Positions 17,267 through 25,223 of a DNA stretch of 48,216 bases are shown piece after piece. The stretch's first letter is position 1; each line of letters begins with the position of its first letter. The translations under genes were made by a program, and so were the position numbers. Below the pieces are notes generated by a model. The model was not told the origin of the DNA, ran no database searches, and was given only the letters and a program-made list of their open reading frames with translations. The stretch comes from an uncultured Bacilli bacterium. GTDB taxonomy: Bacteria; Bacillota_I; Bacilli_A; RF39; UBA660. The stretch is from contig CANQFD010000001.1 in the NCBI GenBank assembly GCA_947598325.1, positions 1 to 48,216 on the forward strand, in the 5' to 3' direction.

Positions 17267-18148
17267 ATGGAAAAATCAAAAGTATATTTTACAAAACAAA
17301 TAACTGAAGAAAAAGTTGTTGAGATGTATAAGGTATTAGGAAAAGAATTAAAAGGTAGGGTTGCGGTTAAAGTTCACTCTGGAGAAGCAGGTAATCAAAA
17401 TTATTTACATCCAGAATTTATGAGAAAAATAATTGAATATGTTAATGGAACTGTTGTTGAATGTAATACTGCTTATGAAGGCGCAAGAAATACAACTGAA
17501 AAACATAAAGAATTAATGAAAGATCATGGATGGACTAAATATTTTGATGTAGATATTTTAGATAGTGAGGGACCAGATAAAGTATTAAATGTAAAAAATG
17601 GAAAAGTAATTAATAAAAACTATGTTGGTAAAAATATAGATAATTATGATTCAATGCTTGTTTTATCTCATTTTAAAGGTCATCCAATGGGTGGATATGG
17701 TGGTGCTTTAAAACAACTATCAATAGGATGTGCTTCTAGTCATGGAAAAAGTTATATTCATTGTATAGGAAATGAAAATGGAACTTATGAGGAAATGTTC
17801 AAAGTAGATCAAAATAAGTTTCTAGAAGCAATGGCAGATGCAGCATCTTCTGTTGTAGATTATTTTAATGGAAATATTATATATATTAATATCATGTGTA
17901 ATATGAGTGTTGATTGTGATTGCTGTAGTGTAGCTGAAGATCCATGTATGAATGATATTGGTATATTATCATCAATAGACCCAATCGCACTTGACAAAGC
18001 TTGTATTGATCTTGTTTATAATTCAAATGATAAAGGAAAAGATCATTTAATAGAAAGAATTGAATCTAAAAATGGAATTCATACGATAGATGCTGCATAT
18101 GATTTGGGATTTGGTAATAAAAATTATGAATTAATTACTATTGATTAA
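17267..18148 (+). CDS. DUF362 domain protein
   Basis: A 293-residue protein 2 bases after rpe, with AAAGGAG. DUF362 hallmarks are seen: VAVKVHSGE near the N-terminus, LSHFKGHPMGGYGGALKQLSIG in the middle, and the CDCC segment (VDCDCCSVAEDPCMNDIGIL) followed by SIDPIALDKACIDL. Many relatives carry an added ferredoxin domain; this one does not. The conserved Cys cluster suggests metal or iron-sulfur binding. Biochemical function is unknown. It is cotranscribed with the rlmN-to-rpe run, with no terminator between. Confidence 0.88.
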   Translation: MEKSKVYFTKQITEEKVVEMYKVLGKELKGRVAVKVHSGEAGNQNYLHPEFMRKIIEYVNGTVVECNTAYEGARNTTEKHKELMKDHGWTKYFDVDILDSEGPDKVLNVKNGKVINKNYVGKNIDNYDSMLVLSHFKGHPMGGYGGALKQLSIGCASSHGKSYIHCIGNENGTYEEMFKVDQNKFLEAMADAASSVVDYFNGNIIYINIMCNMSVDCDCCSVAEDPCMNDIGILSSIDPIALDKACIDLVYNSNDKGKDHLIERIESKNGIHTIDAAYDLGFGNKNYELITID

Positions 18149-18178
18149 TAATATATATTTTAGGTTGTAGGTGGTAAA

Positions 18179-18685
18179 ATGAAAATTAAATTTAATAAAT
18201 TTAACTTTCAATATATGTTATTTACTTTTTTTCTCATATCAATATTTTGTTTTTTTCTTGAAATATTGTATTCTTTAATATTTAAATCAAAATTTGTTAT
18301 CCCTGGGGTTTTATATGGTCCATGGTGTCCAATTTATGGAATAACTTTTGTATTTCTTTTATTACTAATAGATAAAAGAGAAAAAAAACAACATAATTTG
18401 TTTAAAATATATTTAACATCAGTTTTAATGGAATATTTAGCTTCATTAATTTCAGATAAAATATTTGGTAAAATTATATGGGATTATAGTAATTATTTTT
18501 TTAATATAAACGGTAGAGTATGTCTTCATATGTCAATATTGTTTACTTTACTTGCTTATTTAGCTTTTTATTATATTGAGCCACTTATAAAAAAGTTATA
18601 TAATTTCCTTGGAAAGAAAGTATATATTATAAATATAGAACTTCTTTGTTTATTTATATTTGATTTATATTTAAAATTATTTTAA
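18179..18685 (+). CDS. CmpB-type membrane protein (putative ABC transporter permease, PF06541)
   Basis: A 168-residue protein with about four to five transmembrane helices and an AGGTGG site. The family signature VLYGPWCPIYG is present between the first two helices, and the second half has WDYSNYFFNINGRVCLHMS, the conserved loop. Despite the database name there is no good evidence that this family transports anything. It sits between DUF362 and DUF2974 genes. Confidence 0.85.
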   Translation: MKIKFNKFNFQYMLFTFFLISIFCFFLEILYSLIFKSKFVIPGVLYGPWCPIYGITFVFLLLLIDKREKKQHNLFKIYLTSVLMEYLASLISDKIFGKIIWDYSNYFFNINGRVCLHMSILFTLLAYLAFYYIEPLIKKLYNFLGKKVYIINIELLCLFIFDLYLKLF

Positions 18686-18702
18686 GAAGGGCAGTGATAT
18701 AA

Positions 18703-19773
18703 ATGTCAAATATAATGGATTATATAAAAAAATATAAAGATAAAACTTTTGATGAAGAAGAATTTAATGAACTTGATAATTTAGTTTTTTGTCAAATATT
18801 ATATTTAGACTTTTTGAATATTATATCTAGTAAAAGAAAACCAATTACTTTAAATAGCGCTATTAAATCCTTTTTAAATAAAAATTCATATAAAGATATA
18901 AGTAAATATGGCATAATAAAAATAGGAGGCTATAAAGTTATTAAACAAATAGAAGATACAAAAAGATATAAAGACGTATTAGTTTATAATTATATTTATA
19001 AAGGTGATAATAATAAACAATTTGGAGCATTAACATTTAAAGTAAAGAAAAATTTAATATATGTTGCATTTGAAGGAACAGATCATCTTCTTAGTGGATG
19101 GAAAGAAAATTTTCAAATGTCATATGAACATTTGGTGCCTGCTCAAGAATGTGCAATTAATTATTTAAATAAATATATAAAACTATTTGATACAAATATA
19201 ATAGTTGGAGGTCATTCAAAAGGAGGTAATCTTGCACTTATATCTAGTATGTATTGTAATAGATTTGTAAGATGTAAAATAAAGAAAATATATAGCAATG
19301 ATGGACAAGGATTAAGAAAAGAACAAATAGAATCTAAAAACTATTTGAAAATAAAAGATAGATATATTCATTTTGTACCTAATTATAGCTATATAGGAAT
19401 ATTACTTAGAAATGATAAATATGAGGTTATTAAATCATCAAGAAAAGATATTTTATCACATGATATTTTTAATTGGCAGGTACAAGGAACTAAACTTATT
19501 AGAGCAAATTTAAGTACAATTAGTAAAAATCTTGAAAAGAGTGTAATATTATGGCTTAATAATCATGATAAAGATGAGAGAGAAAAAATGATAACAAATG
19601 TATTTGATGCATTAGAAAAAAGTGGAATATACACAACCAATGATTTATTGGATATAAAAAATTCAATAAAAATTATTAAGAATTTAAATAGTATTGATGA
19701 GGAAACAAAAAAATTAATATTAAATTTTTTACATTTTAATTTAAATTATATAATAAAAAATTCAAAACTTTAA
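18703..19773 (+). CDS. DUF2974 (Mbeg1-like) alpha/beta-hydrolase fold protein
   Basis: A 356-residue protein. IYVAFEGTDHLLSGWKENF resembles the lipase-like GT-x-D oxyanion region, and VGGHSKGGNLA is a nucleophile elbow (G-x-S-x-G) with Ser as nucleophile. Both features match the DUF2974 family. The C-terminal third is helical and charged. There is no signal peptide, so it probably acts in the cytoplasm. Substrate unknown. It is the last gene before a strong terminator. Confidence 0.85.
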   Translation: MSNIMDYIKKYKDKTFDEEEFNELDNLVFCQILYLDFLNIISSKRKPITLNSAIKSFLNKNSYKDISKYGIIKIGGYKVIKQIEDTKRYKDVLVYNYIYKGDNNKQFGALTFKVKKNLIYVAFEGTDHLLSGWKENFQMSYEHLVPAQECAINYLNKYIKLFDTNIIVGGHSKGGNLALISSMYCNRFVRCKIKKIYSNDGQGLRKEQIESKNYLKIKDRYIHFVPNYSYIGILLRNDKYEVIKSSRKDILSHDIFNWQVQGTKLIRANLSTISKNLEKSVILWLNNHDKDEREKMITNVFDALEKSGIYTTNDLLDIKNSIKIIKNLNSIDEETKKLILNFLHFNLNYIIKNSKL

Positions 19774-19849
19774 AAATATAATAAGATTATATAATTAATT
19801 TTAAAAAAATATTAAAAACATATCTTATAACGTATAAAGTATTTTTAGT

Positions 19850-19878
19850 AAATCTATTATTTTATAATAGATTTTTTT
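19850..19878 (+). terminator. intrinsic terminator
   Basis: An 11-bp perfect stem AAATCTATTAT / ATAATAGATTT (19850-19860, 19864-19874) with loop TTT and a T7 tract. It ends the rlmN-to-DUF2974 transcript. Confidence 0.9.
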
Positions 19879-19910
19879 AATTTAGATATAATAATATTAG
19901 GAGGATAAAA

Positions 19911-21311
19911 ATGGAAAAAAATTCAAAAGATTTAAAAGAAGAATTATTTATTAATAAACTTTCTGGTTGGTTAGACATAAATGAAGAAGAGAAAAATGAA
20001 ATATTTAATTTTTCTAATGAATATATAAATTTTATTAATGAATCAAAAACAGAAAGAGAAGCTGTTTTATATTTGAAAAATATGCTTGATAATAATGGAT
20101 TTAAGAATATAAATGAAGTTGATTATATAAAAGAAGGTGACAAAGTATATTATATAAATAGAAATAAAAGTTTATATGCTGCGGTTATAGGAAGTAATAA
20201 ACTTGAAAATGGATTAAATTTAATAGGAGCTCATTTAGATTCACCAAGATTAGATTTAAAACCAAATCCTATATATGAGGATAATGGATTTTCTTATTTT
20301 AACACTCATTATTATGGAGGAATAAAAAAGTATCAGTGGACAGCTATTCCACTTTCAATACATGGTGTAATAGCAAAGTCAAATGGGGAGATAATTAATT
20401 TATCAATAGGTGAAAAGGAAAATGAACCTATATTTACAATTACTGATTTGCTTCCTCATTTGGCATATGATCAAATGGAAAAAAAGATGAATAATGCTAT
20501 TTTAGGAGAGGATTTGAATATACTTACGGGGAGTATTCCTTATGATAAGGAAACAAAATCTGTAAAACTAAATATATTAAATATATTAAATAAAAAATAT
20601 GATATTAAAGAAATTGATTTTACTAGTTCAGAAATTGAATTAGTACCAGCCTTTAAGGCAAGAAGTTTAGGAATAGATGAAAGTATGGTAGCTGCTTATG
20701 GACAAGATGACAAAGTACTTGCTTTTACATCTACAAAGGCAATTTTAAATATAGAAAAACCAAATAAAACTTGTGTATGTATATTAGCAGATAAAGAAGA
20801 AATAGGAAGTATGGGAAATACAGGAATGTCATCTAGTACATTTGATTATTTTATATCAGAACTTCTAAATAAAAAAAGTGAAAACAAAGAAGATTTACTT
20901 TACAAAGTATATAATAATTCAAAAATGTTATCTGCAGATGTAGATGCAGGATTTGATCCTATATATAAATCAGTATCTGATGATAATAATTCTTCGTTTA
21001 TTGGAAGAGGAGTAGTTTTAAATAAATATACAGGTTCAAGAGGTAAATCAGGGGCTAGTGACGCTAATGCTGAATATATGGCATATATAAGAAGTATTTT
21101 AGAAAAAAATAATATTAGATATCAAGTATCAGAGCTTGGTAAAGTAGATTCTGGTGGAGGGGGAACTATTGCATATATATTGGCAAATAAAGGTATAGAT
21201 GTGGTAGATGCAGGTATTGGTGTTTTATCTATGCATGCTCCATATGAAGTTACTAGTAAATTTGATATATATTCTGTATACAAATTTTATTATAAGTTTT
21301 ATGAGTGCTAA
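19911..21311 (+). CDS. apeB: M18-family aminopeptidase
   Basis: A 466-residue zinc aminopeptidase with an AGGAGG site. Motifs: IGAHLDSPRLDLKPNP (first metal His and Asp), HYYGGIKKYQW, AYGQDDKVLA, ADKEEIGSMGNTGM (catalytic Glu and metal Glu), SADVDAGFDP, and the late SMHAPYEV with the last metal His. It removes N-terminal, often acidic, residues from peptides in the cytoplasm and forms large homo-oligomers. A monocistronic unit between terminators. Confidence 0.93.
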   Translation: MEKNSKDLKEELFINKLSGWLDINEEEKNEIFNFSNEYINFINESKTEREAVLYLKNMLDNNGFKNINEVDYIKEGDKVYYINRNKSLYAAVIGSNKLENGLNLIGAHLDSPRLDLKPNPIYEDNGFSYFNTHYYGGIKKYQWTAIPLSIHGVIAKSNGEIINLSIGEKENEPIFTITDLLPHLAYDQMEKKMNNAILGEDLNILTGSIPYDKETKSVKLNILNILNKKYDIKEIDFTSSEIELVPAFKARSLGIDESMVAAYGQDDKVLAFTSTKAILNIEKPNKTCVCILADKEEIGSMGNTGMSSSTFDYFISELLNKKSENKEDLLYKVYNNSKMLSADVDAGFDPIYKSVSDDNNSSFIGRGVVLNKYTGSRGKSGASDANAEYMAYIRSILEKNNIRYQVSELGKVDSGGGGTIAYILANKGIDVVDAGIGVLSMHAPYEVTSKFDIYSVYKFYYKFYEC

Positions 21312-21325
21312 ATTGGCACTTTTTT
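21304..21325 (+). terminator. short intrinsic terminator after apeB
   Basis: Stem AGTGC / GCACT (21304-21308, 21316-21320) with a 7-base loop and a T6 tract. The 5' arm overlaps the last codons of apeB. The stem is only 5 bp. Confidence 0.65.
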
Positions 21326-21380
21326 AATTATTAGAAATATTAAAATATAGTTAAAAAATTAGATTTTTAACAAAAAAGTA

Positions 21381-21409
21381 TTTACAAAACATTAAATATA
21401 ATATATACT
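21381..21409 (+). promoter_or_regulatory. promoter of the infC operon
   Basis: TTTACA (21381-21386), 17-base spacer, TATACT (21404-21409). Transcription would start near 21416, leaving a leader of about 150 bases. Confidence 0.6.
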
Positions 21410-21415
21410 TAATGA

Positions 21416-21545
21416 GTAGTTTTTAAAAAACGAAGAAGGAAAGTAGATGTATATCTCACCTGACTACTAATGGTAGTAGGTCAAAGGCCATTTAATATTT
21501 ATATATTTTATGTCTTTGATTTTGGGTGGATACATTGTATTCATT
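21416..21545 (+). ncRNA. structured leader of infC-rpmI-rplT (candidate L20-type attenuator)
   Basis: The leader contains CTACT (21464-21468), which can pair with AGTAG upstream (21442-21446) or with TAGTAG downstream (21474-21479). The second option forms the hairpin TGACTACTA-ATGG-TAGTAGGTCA (21461-21483, one bulged G). Its 3' end shares bases with TCAAAG (21481-21486), which can pair with CTTTGA (21514-21519) just before a T4 run, forming a terminator-like stem with a long AT loop. Mutually exclusive helices before this operon fit the autoregulatory L20 leaders of Firmicutes, but family membership needs a covariance search. Confidence 0.55.
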
Positions 21546-21567
21546 TTTTTATTGGAGGTGCTTTACT

Positions 21568-22101
21568 ATAGCAAAAGAAAAAGAAATGCTTATTAATGAG
21601 CAAATAAGAGCTAAAGAAGTTTTAGTAATTGGTCCATCAGGGGAACAATTAGGAATGAAAAAAAGAGAGGATGCTTTAACACTCGCATCAGTCGCAGGAT
21701 TTGATCTTGTACTTATGAATGGAAATTCTGATAAACCTGTATGTAAAATTATGGATTATAATAAGTACAAATATGAAAGACAAAAAAAGCAAAAAGAAGC
21801 TTCAAAAAGACAAAGAGAGAATAATACTGAATTAAAAGAATTTAGATTATCTGTAAATATTGATATTCATGATTTTAATACAAGAGTTAAACAAGTTGTA
21901 AAATATTTAGAAAAAGGTCATAAAATCAAAGTTACTATAAGATTTAGAGGAAGAGAAATGGCTCATACTGAACTTGGAAAGGATGTACTTCTTAGATTTT
22001 ACGATGCGGTTAAAGACTATAGTGCTATAGAAAAGAATCCTACAATGGAAAATAGAAGTATGTATATGATGCTTTCACCATTAAAGAAGGAAGGTAAATA
22101 G
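21568..22101 (+). CDS. infC: translation initiation factor IF-3 with AUA start codon
   Basis: A 177-residue protein. GGAGGTG (21554-21560) is 7 bases before an ATA codon followed by AKEKEMLINEQIRAKEV, the normal IF-3 N-terminus. The only in-frame ATG nearby (MLINEQ) is too far from that site and would trim the protein. The GTG at 21526 lies upstream of it. IF-3 genes use rare starts (AUU, AUA) so that IF-3, which rejects non-AUG starts, represses its own synthesis. The N-domain, a Lys/Arg/Glu-rich linker and the C-domain (VTIRFRGREMAHTELG) are all present. Confidence 0.95.
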   Translation: MAKEKEMLINEQIRAKEVLVIGPSGEQLGMKKREDALTLASVAGFDLVLMNGNSDKPVCKIMDYNKYKYERQKKQKEASKRQRENNTELKEFRLSVNIDIHDFNTRVKQVVKYLEKGHKIKVTIRFRGREMAHTELGKDVLLRFYDAVKDYSAIEKNPTMENRSMYMMLSPLKKEGK

Positions 22102-22102
22102 T

Positions 22103-22309
22103 ATGAAAAAGATAAAACAAAAAACTCATAAAGGAACAAAAAAATCTATTTCACTTAGAAATAGCGGTTCTGCAAAATTTAAAAAGCCAGGTGCTAATCA
22201 TAAAACTGTTGGTTACAGCGCAGCAAGAATGAGAAGATTAAGAAAGGGTTCAAGTCTATCAAGTGCCGATTCAAAAAGATTAAAAAGATTGATAGATAGA
22301 ATGAAATAG
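22103..22309 (+). CDS. rpmI: ribosomal protein bL35
   Basis: A 68-residue basic protein beginning MKKIKQKTHKGTKKSI, then GSAKFKKPGANHKT and a C-terminal RMRRLRKGSSLSSAD, as in bL35 of the 50S subunit. It is preceded by AAGGAAGGT at the end of infC, one base after that stop, in the canonical infC-rpmI-rplT order. Confidence 0.95.
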   Translation: MKKIKQKTHKGTKKSISLRNSGSAKFKKPGANHKTVGYSAARMRRLRKGSSLSSADSKRLKRLIDRMK

Positions 22310-22325
22310 TAAGGGGGAATAGAAA

Positions 22326-22892
22326 ATGGCAAGAGTAAAAACAGGTACAATTACAAAAGCAAGAAGAAAGAAAATATTAAAAAAAGCAAAGGGATACTTT
22401 GGAAGTAAACATAGATTATTTAAAACTGCTAAAGAACAAGTTATGCATTCAGGTAAATATGCATATAGAGATAGAAGACAAAATAAAAGAAACTTTAGAA
22501 AATTATGGATAACACGTATAAATGCAGCATGTAGAGAAAATGAAATTAGTTATTCTAAATTTATAAATGGACTTAATAAAGCAGGCGTAGTAATTAATAG
22601 AAAAATGCTTTCAGAACTTGCAATAAATGATTCAAAGGCATTTAGCGATATAGTAAAGATTGCAAAAGATGCATTGAATGGTAAGGTAAGTAAAAAAGAA
22701 GAAGTTAAAACTGTAAAAAAAGAAAAAGAAACTAAAAAAGTTGAAACTAAAAAGGAAGTAAAAGAAGTTAAAAAAGAAACTACTGATTTATCAAAAATGA
22801 CAGTAGCTGAATTAAAAGCACTTGCAAAAAAGAAGAATATAACTGGTGCAAGTACTATGAAAAAAGCAGAATTAATTGAGGCTTTAAAATAA
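22326..22892 (+). CDS. rplT: ribosomal protein bL20 with C-terminal SAP/Rho-N-like extension
   Basis: A 188-residue protein; typical bL20 is about 115-120 residues. Residues 1-119 are a normal bL20 ([52 protein letters not shown]). Residues 120-153 are a Lys/Glu/Val/Thr linker. Residues 154-188 read [18 protein letters not shown] and [12 protein letters not shown], the helix-turn-helix pattern of SAP/Rho-N nucleic acid-binding motifs. The frame is continuous and the terminator starts in its last codons, so the extension is real. bL20 helps assemble the 50S subunit and in relatives represses its own operon. Confidence 0.93.
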   Translation: MARVKTGTITKARRKKILKKAKGYFGSKHRLFKTAKEQVMHSGKYAYRDRRQNKRNFRKLWITRINAACRENEISYSKFINGLNKAGVVINRKMLSELAINDSKAFSDIVKIAKDALNGKVSKKEEVKTVKKEKETKKVETKKEVKEVKKETTDLSKMTVAELKALAKKKNITGASTMKKAELIEALK

Positions 22893-22904
22893 AGCTTCTT
22901 TTTT
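22878..22904 (+). terminator. intrinsic terminator after rplT
   Basis: A 9-bp stem GAGGCTTTA / TAAAGCTTC (22878-22886, 22890-22898, one G-U) followed by T6. The 5' arm lies in the last codons of rplT. Confidence 0.85.
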
Positions 22905-22905
22905 C

Positions 22906-22934
22906 TTGCATTTTATTAACAAATATTATAAAAT
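22906..22934 (+). promoter_or_regulatory. promoter of the helical unknown
   Basis: TTGCAT (22906-22911), 17 bases, TAAAAT (22929-22934), directly after the rplT terminator. Confidence 0.55.
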
Positions 22935-22957
22935 ACTAAGCATAGGTGGTGCTCAAT

Positions 22958-24157
22958 ATGGAAGTAATAACCGAAAATAATTATTTAAAAGAAGTAAAGT
23001 TATATAAAAAAAATGAAATTGCAATGTATGATATGTTTGCATTATACGAATATTTAATTACAATTGGAAAAATAAATACGTTAACTGGTATAACTTTAGT
23101 TGAAAAATTTATTAAAGATTTAGAAGATCCTGATATAAATATTTCATATAAGTATTCTGAAAATATAGTGAAAGTTGCTTTAGATTTTGAACAATCACTT
23201 AATGAAATAGGAAAAAAATATGATAAAGTAAATGATGTTAAAAAATATGCAATTTCTAAACAAAGAGAAGCATTTTTTAATACTTATAAATCTTTTCAAA
23301 AAACAAGTATAACTACAAATTTTAATTTAATTAAAACATTTATATCAAAATGCAAAAGTCAAATTAGTATGTTTTTAGTATCTGATATTCCTATGAATAA
23401 AAAAATAGAAATATTTGAAGAAACTGTAAATCAATTATTAATAGAGTATAATAATATAGAAATATTTACAGATATTTTTTTAGATGAAAATAGCGAAAAA
23501 TTGAAAGAATTACTTGATAACTATAATGAAGAAAAACTAGAAAAATTACTTAAAAAACTAATGAAAAAAGAAAAATATCAATATATATATGCGCTTCAAG
23601 ATAAATATTTTGATTTTAATAATGTAATATATAAAATAAAAATGCAAGACGTAATTTTTAACGTATCAACTGTAGTGGCACTATATAGTAAGACAAAAAA
23701 TTTAGATTTATTTACTAAATTATATCAAAGTAGAAATTATTTAAAATTAGACGAAAAACTTAGAAATAATAATGATTGTGTAATGTTAAATTTACTAAAA
23801 ATAGAAGAAATATCAAAATATATTAGTATGTCTAATTTTATAGTGAATAGTGATAATATAACTGTATTAGCTAATAAAGTATTAAATAGTTGTTCTAAAA
23901 CTGAAGAAAAAAATAAATATATAAATGAATGGAAAAATATCATATTAAGAAAATCAAAAGATAAAGATGATTTTAGTCAAAAATTAGATTATATAAAAGA
24001 ATTTGAATATATAATTAATAAATCAATAGATGATTTAAATAATGCAAGAAAAGAGTTTACAAGTACAGTTACGGCAATAAGAGATAAAACATATTCACTT
24101 ACTGTTGGAGATTTGAATTTAAAAACAAATAAATACTTATTAACAAATAAAAATTAA
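22958..24157 (+). CDS. hypothetical helical protein, 399 aa
   Basis: Starts at the ATG after AGGTGGTG; a GTG within that site is rejected. It is rich in Lys, Asn, Glu and Ile, with predicted helices throughout and no signal peptide or transmembrane segment. A central charged segment (EKLEKLLKKLMKKEK) looks like a short coiled coil. No catalytic motif or family is recognised. It has its own promoter and a strong terminator, so it is monocistronic. It may be lineage-specific. Confidence 0.75.
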   Translation: MEVITENNYLKEVKLYKKNEIAMYDMFALYEYLITIGKINTLTGITLVEKFIKDLEDPDINISYKYSENIVKVALDFEQSLNEIGKKYDKVNDVKKYAISKQREAFFNTYKSFQKTSITTNFNLIKTFISKCKSQISMFLVSDIPMNKKIEIFEETVNQLLIEYNNIEIFTDIFLDENSEKLKELLDNYNEEKLEKLLKKLMKKEKYQYIYALQDKYFDFNNVIYKIKMQDVIFNVSTVVALYSKTKNLDLFTKLYQSRNYLKLDEKLRNNNDCVMLNLLKIEEISKYISMSNFIVNSDNITVLANKVLNSCSKTEEKNKYINEWKNIILRKSKDKDDFSQKLDYIKEFEYIINKSIDDLNNARKEFTSTVTAIRDKTYSLTVGDLNLKTNKYLLTNKN

Positions 24158-24164
24158 TATTTGG

Positions 24165-24200
24165 ACCTTTACTATATATGAGTGAAGGTTTCTTTTTTTT
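24165..24200 (+). terminator. intrinsic terminator
   Basis: A 9-bp stem ACCTTTACT / AGTGAAGGT (24165-24173, 24181-24189, one G-U), 7-base loop, then a T-rich tract to 24200. Confidence 0.88.
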
Positions 24201-24208
24201 CTCAAATA

Positions 24209-24217
24209 TGTTATACT
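24209..24217 (+). promoter_or_regulatory. extended -10 promoter of ireB
   Basis: TGTTATACT (TGn-TATACT) lies 31 bases before the ireB ATG, with the terminator T tract in place of a -35. Confidence 0.5.
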
Positions 24218-24248
24218 ATCTTTGGTTATTAAAAAAGAGGTGAATTTT

Positions 24249-24497
24249 ATGGATTCTAATACAACATGTTTGTTTGACGTTTCTGATATAGATAATGTTT
24301 TGGTTGAAAGAATAATAAACGATGTTTATAATTCTTTAGAGGAAAAAGGTTATAATGCAATTAATCAACTTGTTGGATACTTAATAAGTGGGGATCCTGG
24401 GTATATATCTACATATAATGAATCAAGAAAAAAAATATCTAAATTAGAAAGAACTCAAATAGTAGAAGTTTTACTTAGAAACTATATGGGCAAATGA
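24249..24497 (+). CDS. ireB: IreB family regulatory phosphoprotein (UPF0297)
   Basis: An 82-residue protein starting after GAGGTG. It has the family core EEKGYNAINQLVGYLISGDP, then GYISTYNESR and LERTQIVEVLLRNY. In Enterococcus, IreB is phosphorylated on N-terminal threonines by the PASTA kinase IreK and affects cephalosporin resistance. Here the N-terminus is MDSNTTCLFDVSD, with Thr5 and Thr6; Thr6 aligns with the Thr of the T-x-x-F motif. It overlaps ruvX by 4 bases (ATGA), the classical ireB-ruvX-DUF1292 order. Confidence 0.95.
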   Translation: MDSNTTCLFDVSDIDNVLVERIINDVYNSLEEKGYNAINQLVGYLISGDPGYISTYNESRKKISKLERTQIVEVLLRNYMGK

Positions 24498-24922
24498 GAT
24501 ATTTAGGTTTAGATTTAGGAACTAAAACACTTGGGATTTCTCTTAGTGACAATTCTCTATTAATTGCGTCAACATATAAAACAATTAATTTTAACAATTA
24601 TGAAGAATTACTTAATGAACTTAGCAAAATTATAGATGAGTTTAATATTACAAAGATAATATTAGGACTTCCAAAAAATATGAATAATACATATGGTGAT
24701 GCTGCTAAAAGAAGTATAGATTTTAAAGAAATTTTAGAAAAAAATTTTAATATAGAAGTTATACTTCAAGATGAGAGATTAACAACAGTAGAGGCACACA
24801 ATATTATGATTAAAGGTGGATTATCAAGAAAAAAAAGGAAAAAGTACGTAGATTCCCTATCTGCTAATATTATACTTCAAAATTATTTGGATAGTGAAAG
24901 GAAAATTAATCATGAAAAATAA
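24494..24922 (+). CDS. ruvX: Holliday junction resolvase-like RuvX (YqgF)
   Basis: A 142-residue RNase H-fold protein: MRYLGLDLGTKTLGISLSD with the first acidic residue, GLPKNMNNTYG, QDERLTTVEA with Glu, and YVDSLSANIIL with the last Asp. The family has been assigned Holliday junction resolution and 16S rRNA 5' end processing. Its end overlaps the DUF1292 gene by 11 bases. Confidence 0.94.
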   Translation: MRYLGLDLGTKTLGISLSDNSLLIASTYKTINFNNYEELLNELSKIIDEFNITKIILGLPKNMNNTYGDAAKRSIDFKEILEKNFNIEVILQDERLTTVEAHNIMIKGGLSRKKRKKYVDSLSANIILQNYLDSERKINHEK

Positions 24923-25187
24923 AGAAATTGGTGAAAATAAGTTTACTTATATAGATGAAAATGGAAATAAAATAGACTGTGATATATTATTTACGTTTGA
25001 TTTAAAGAAAACTGGTAAAAATTATATTATTTTTACTGATAATACTAAGGATGAAAATGGTAGTATAAGAACATATGCTAGAACGTATGAACCAGATACT
25101 GAAATATGTGATTTAGGTGTGATAGAAACAGATGAAGAATGGAAGATGATAGAGGGAATATTATCATCTCTTGTGAAAAATGAATAA
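24912..25187 (+). CDS. DUF1292 protein (YrzB-like)
   Basis: A 91-residue acidic protein; the start is the ATG 9 bases after AAAGGA, inside the end of ruvX. It has the DUF1292 pattern: FTYIDENGNKIDCDILFTFD, IIFTDNT, RTYEPDTE and a terminal DEEWKMIEGIL helix. It is usually found third in the ireB-ruvX-yrzB operon; function unknown. A hairpin terminator overlaps its stop codon. Confidence 0.9.
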   Translation: MKNKEIGENKFTYIDENGNKIDCDILFTFDLKKTGKNYIIFTDNTKDENGSIRTYARTYEPDTEICDLGVIETDEEWKMIEGILSSLVKNE

Positions 25188-25206
25188 TGAGTGTAAACTC
25201 ATTTTT
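25186..25206 (+). terminator. intra-cluster terminator after the DUF1292 gene
   Basis: Stem AATGAGT / ACTCATT (25186-25192, 25197-25203), loop GTAA, then T residues to 25206. It sits where mltG occurs in B. subtilis and only 18 bases before trmR, so partial readthrough or a separate trmR promoter is implied. Confidence 0.75.
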
Positions 25207-25223
25207 AAAGGAGTAATAGTAGT

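Noticed and set aside
21526-21567. GTG start giving a longer IF-3
   Set aside because: The added residues are not IF-3-like and the frame runs through the perfect GGAGGTG that serves the ATA codon.
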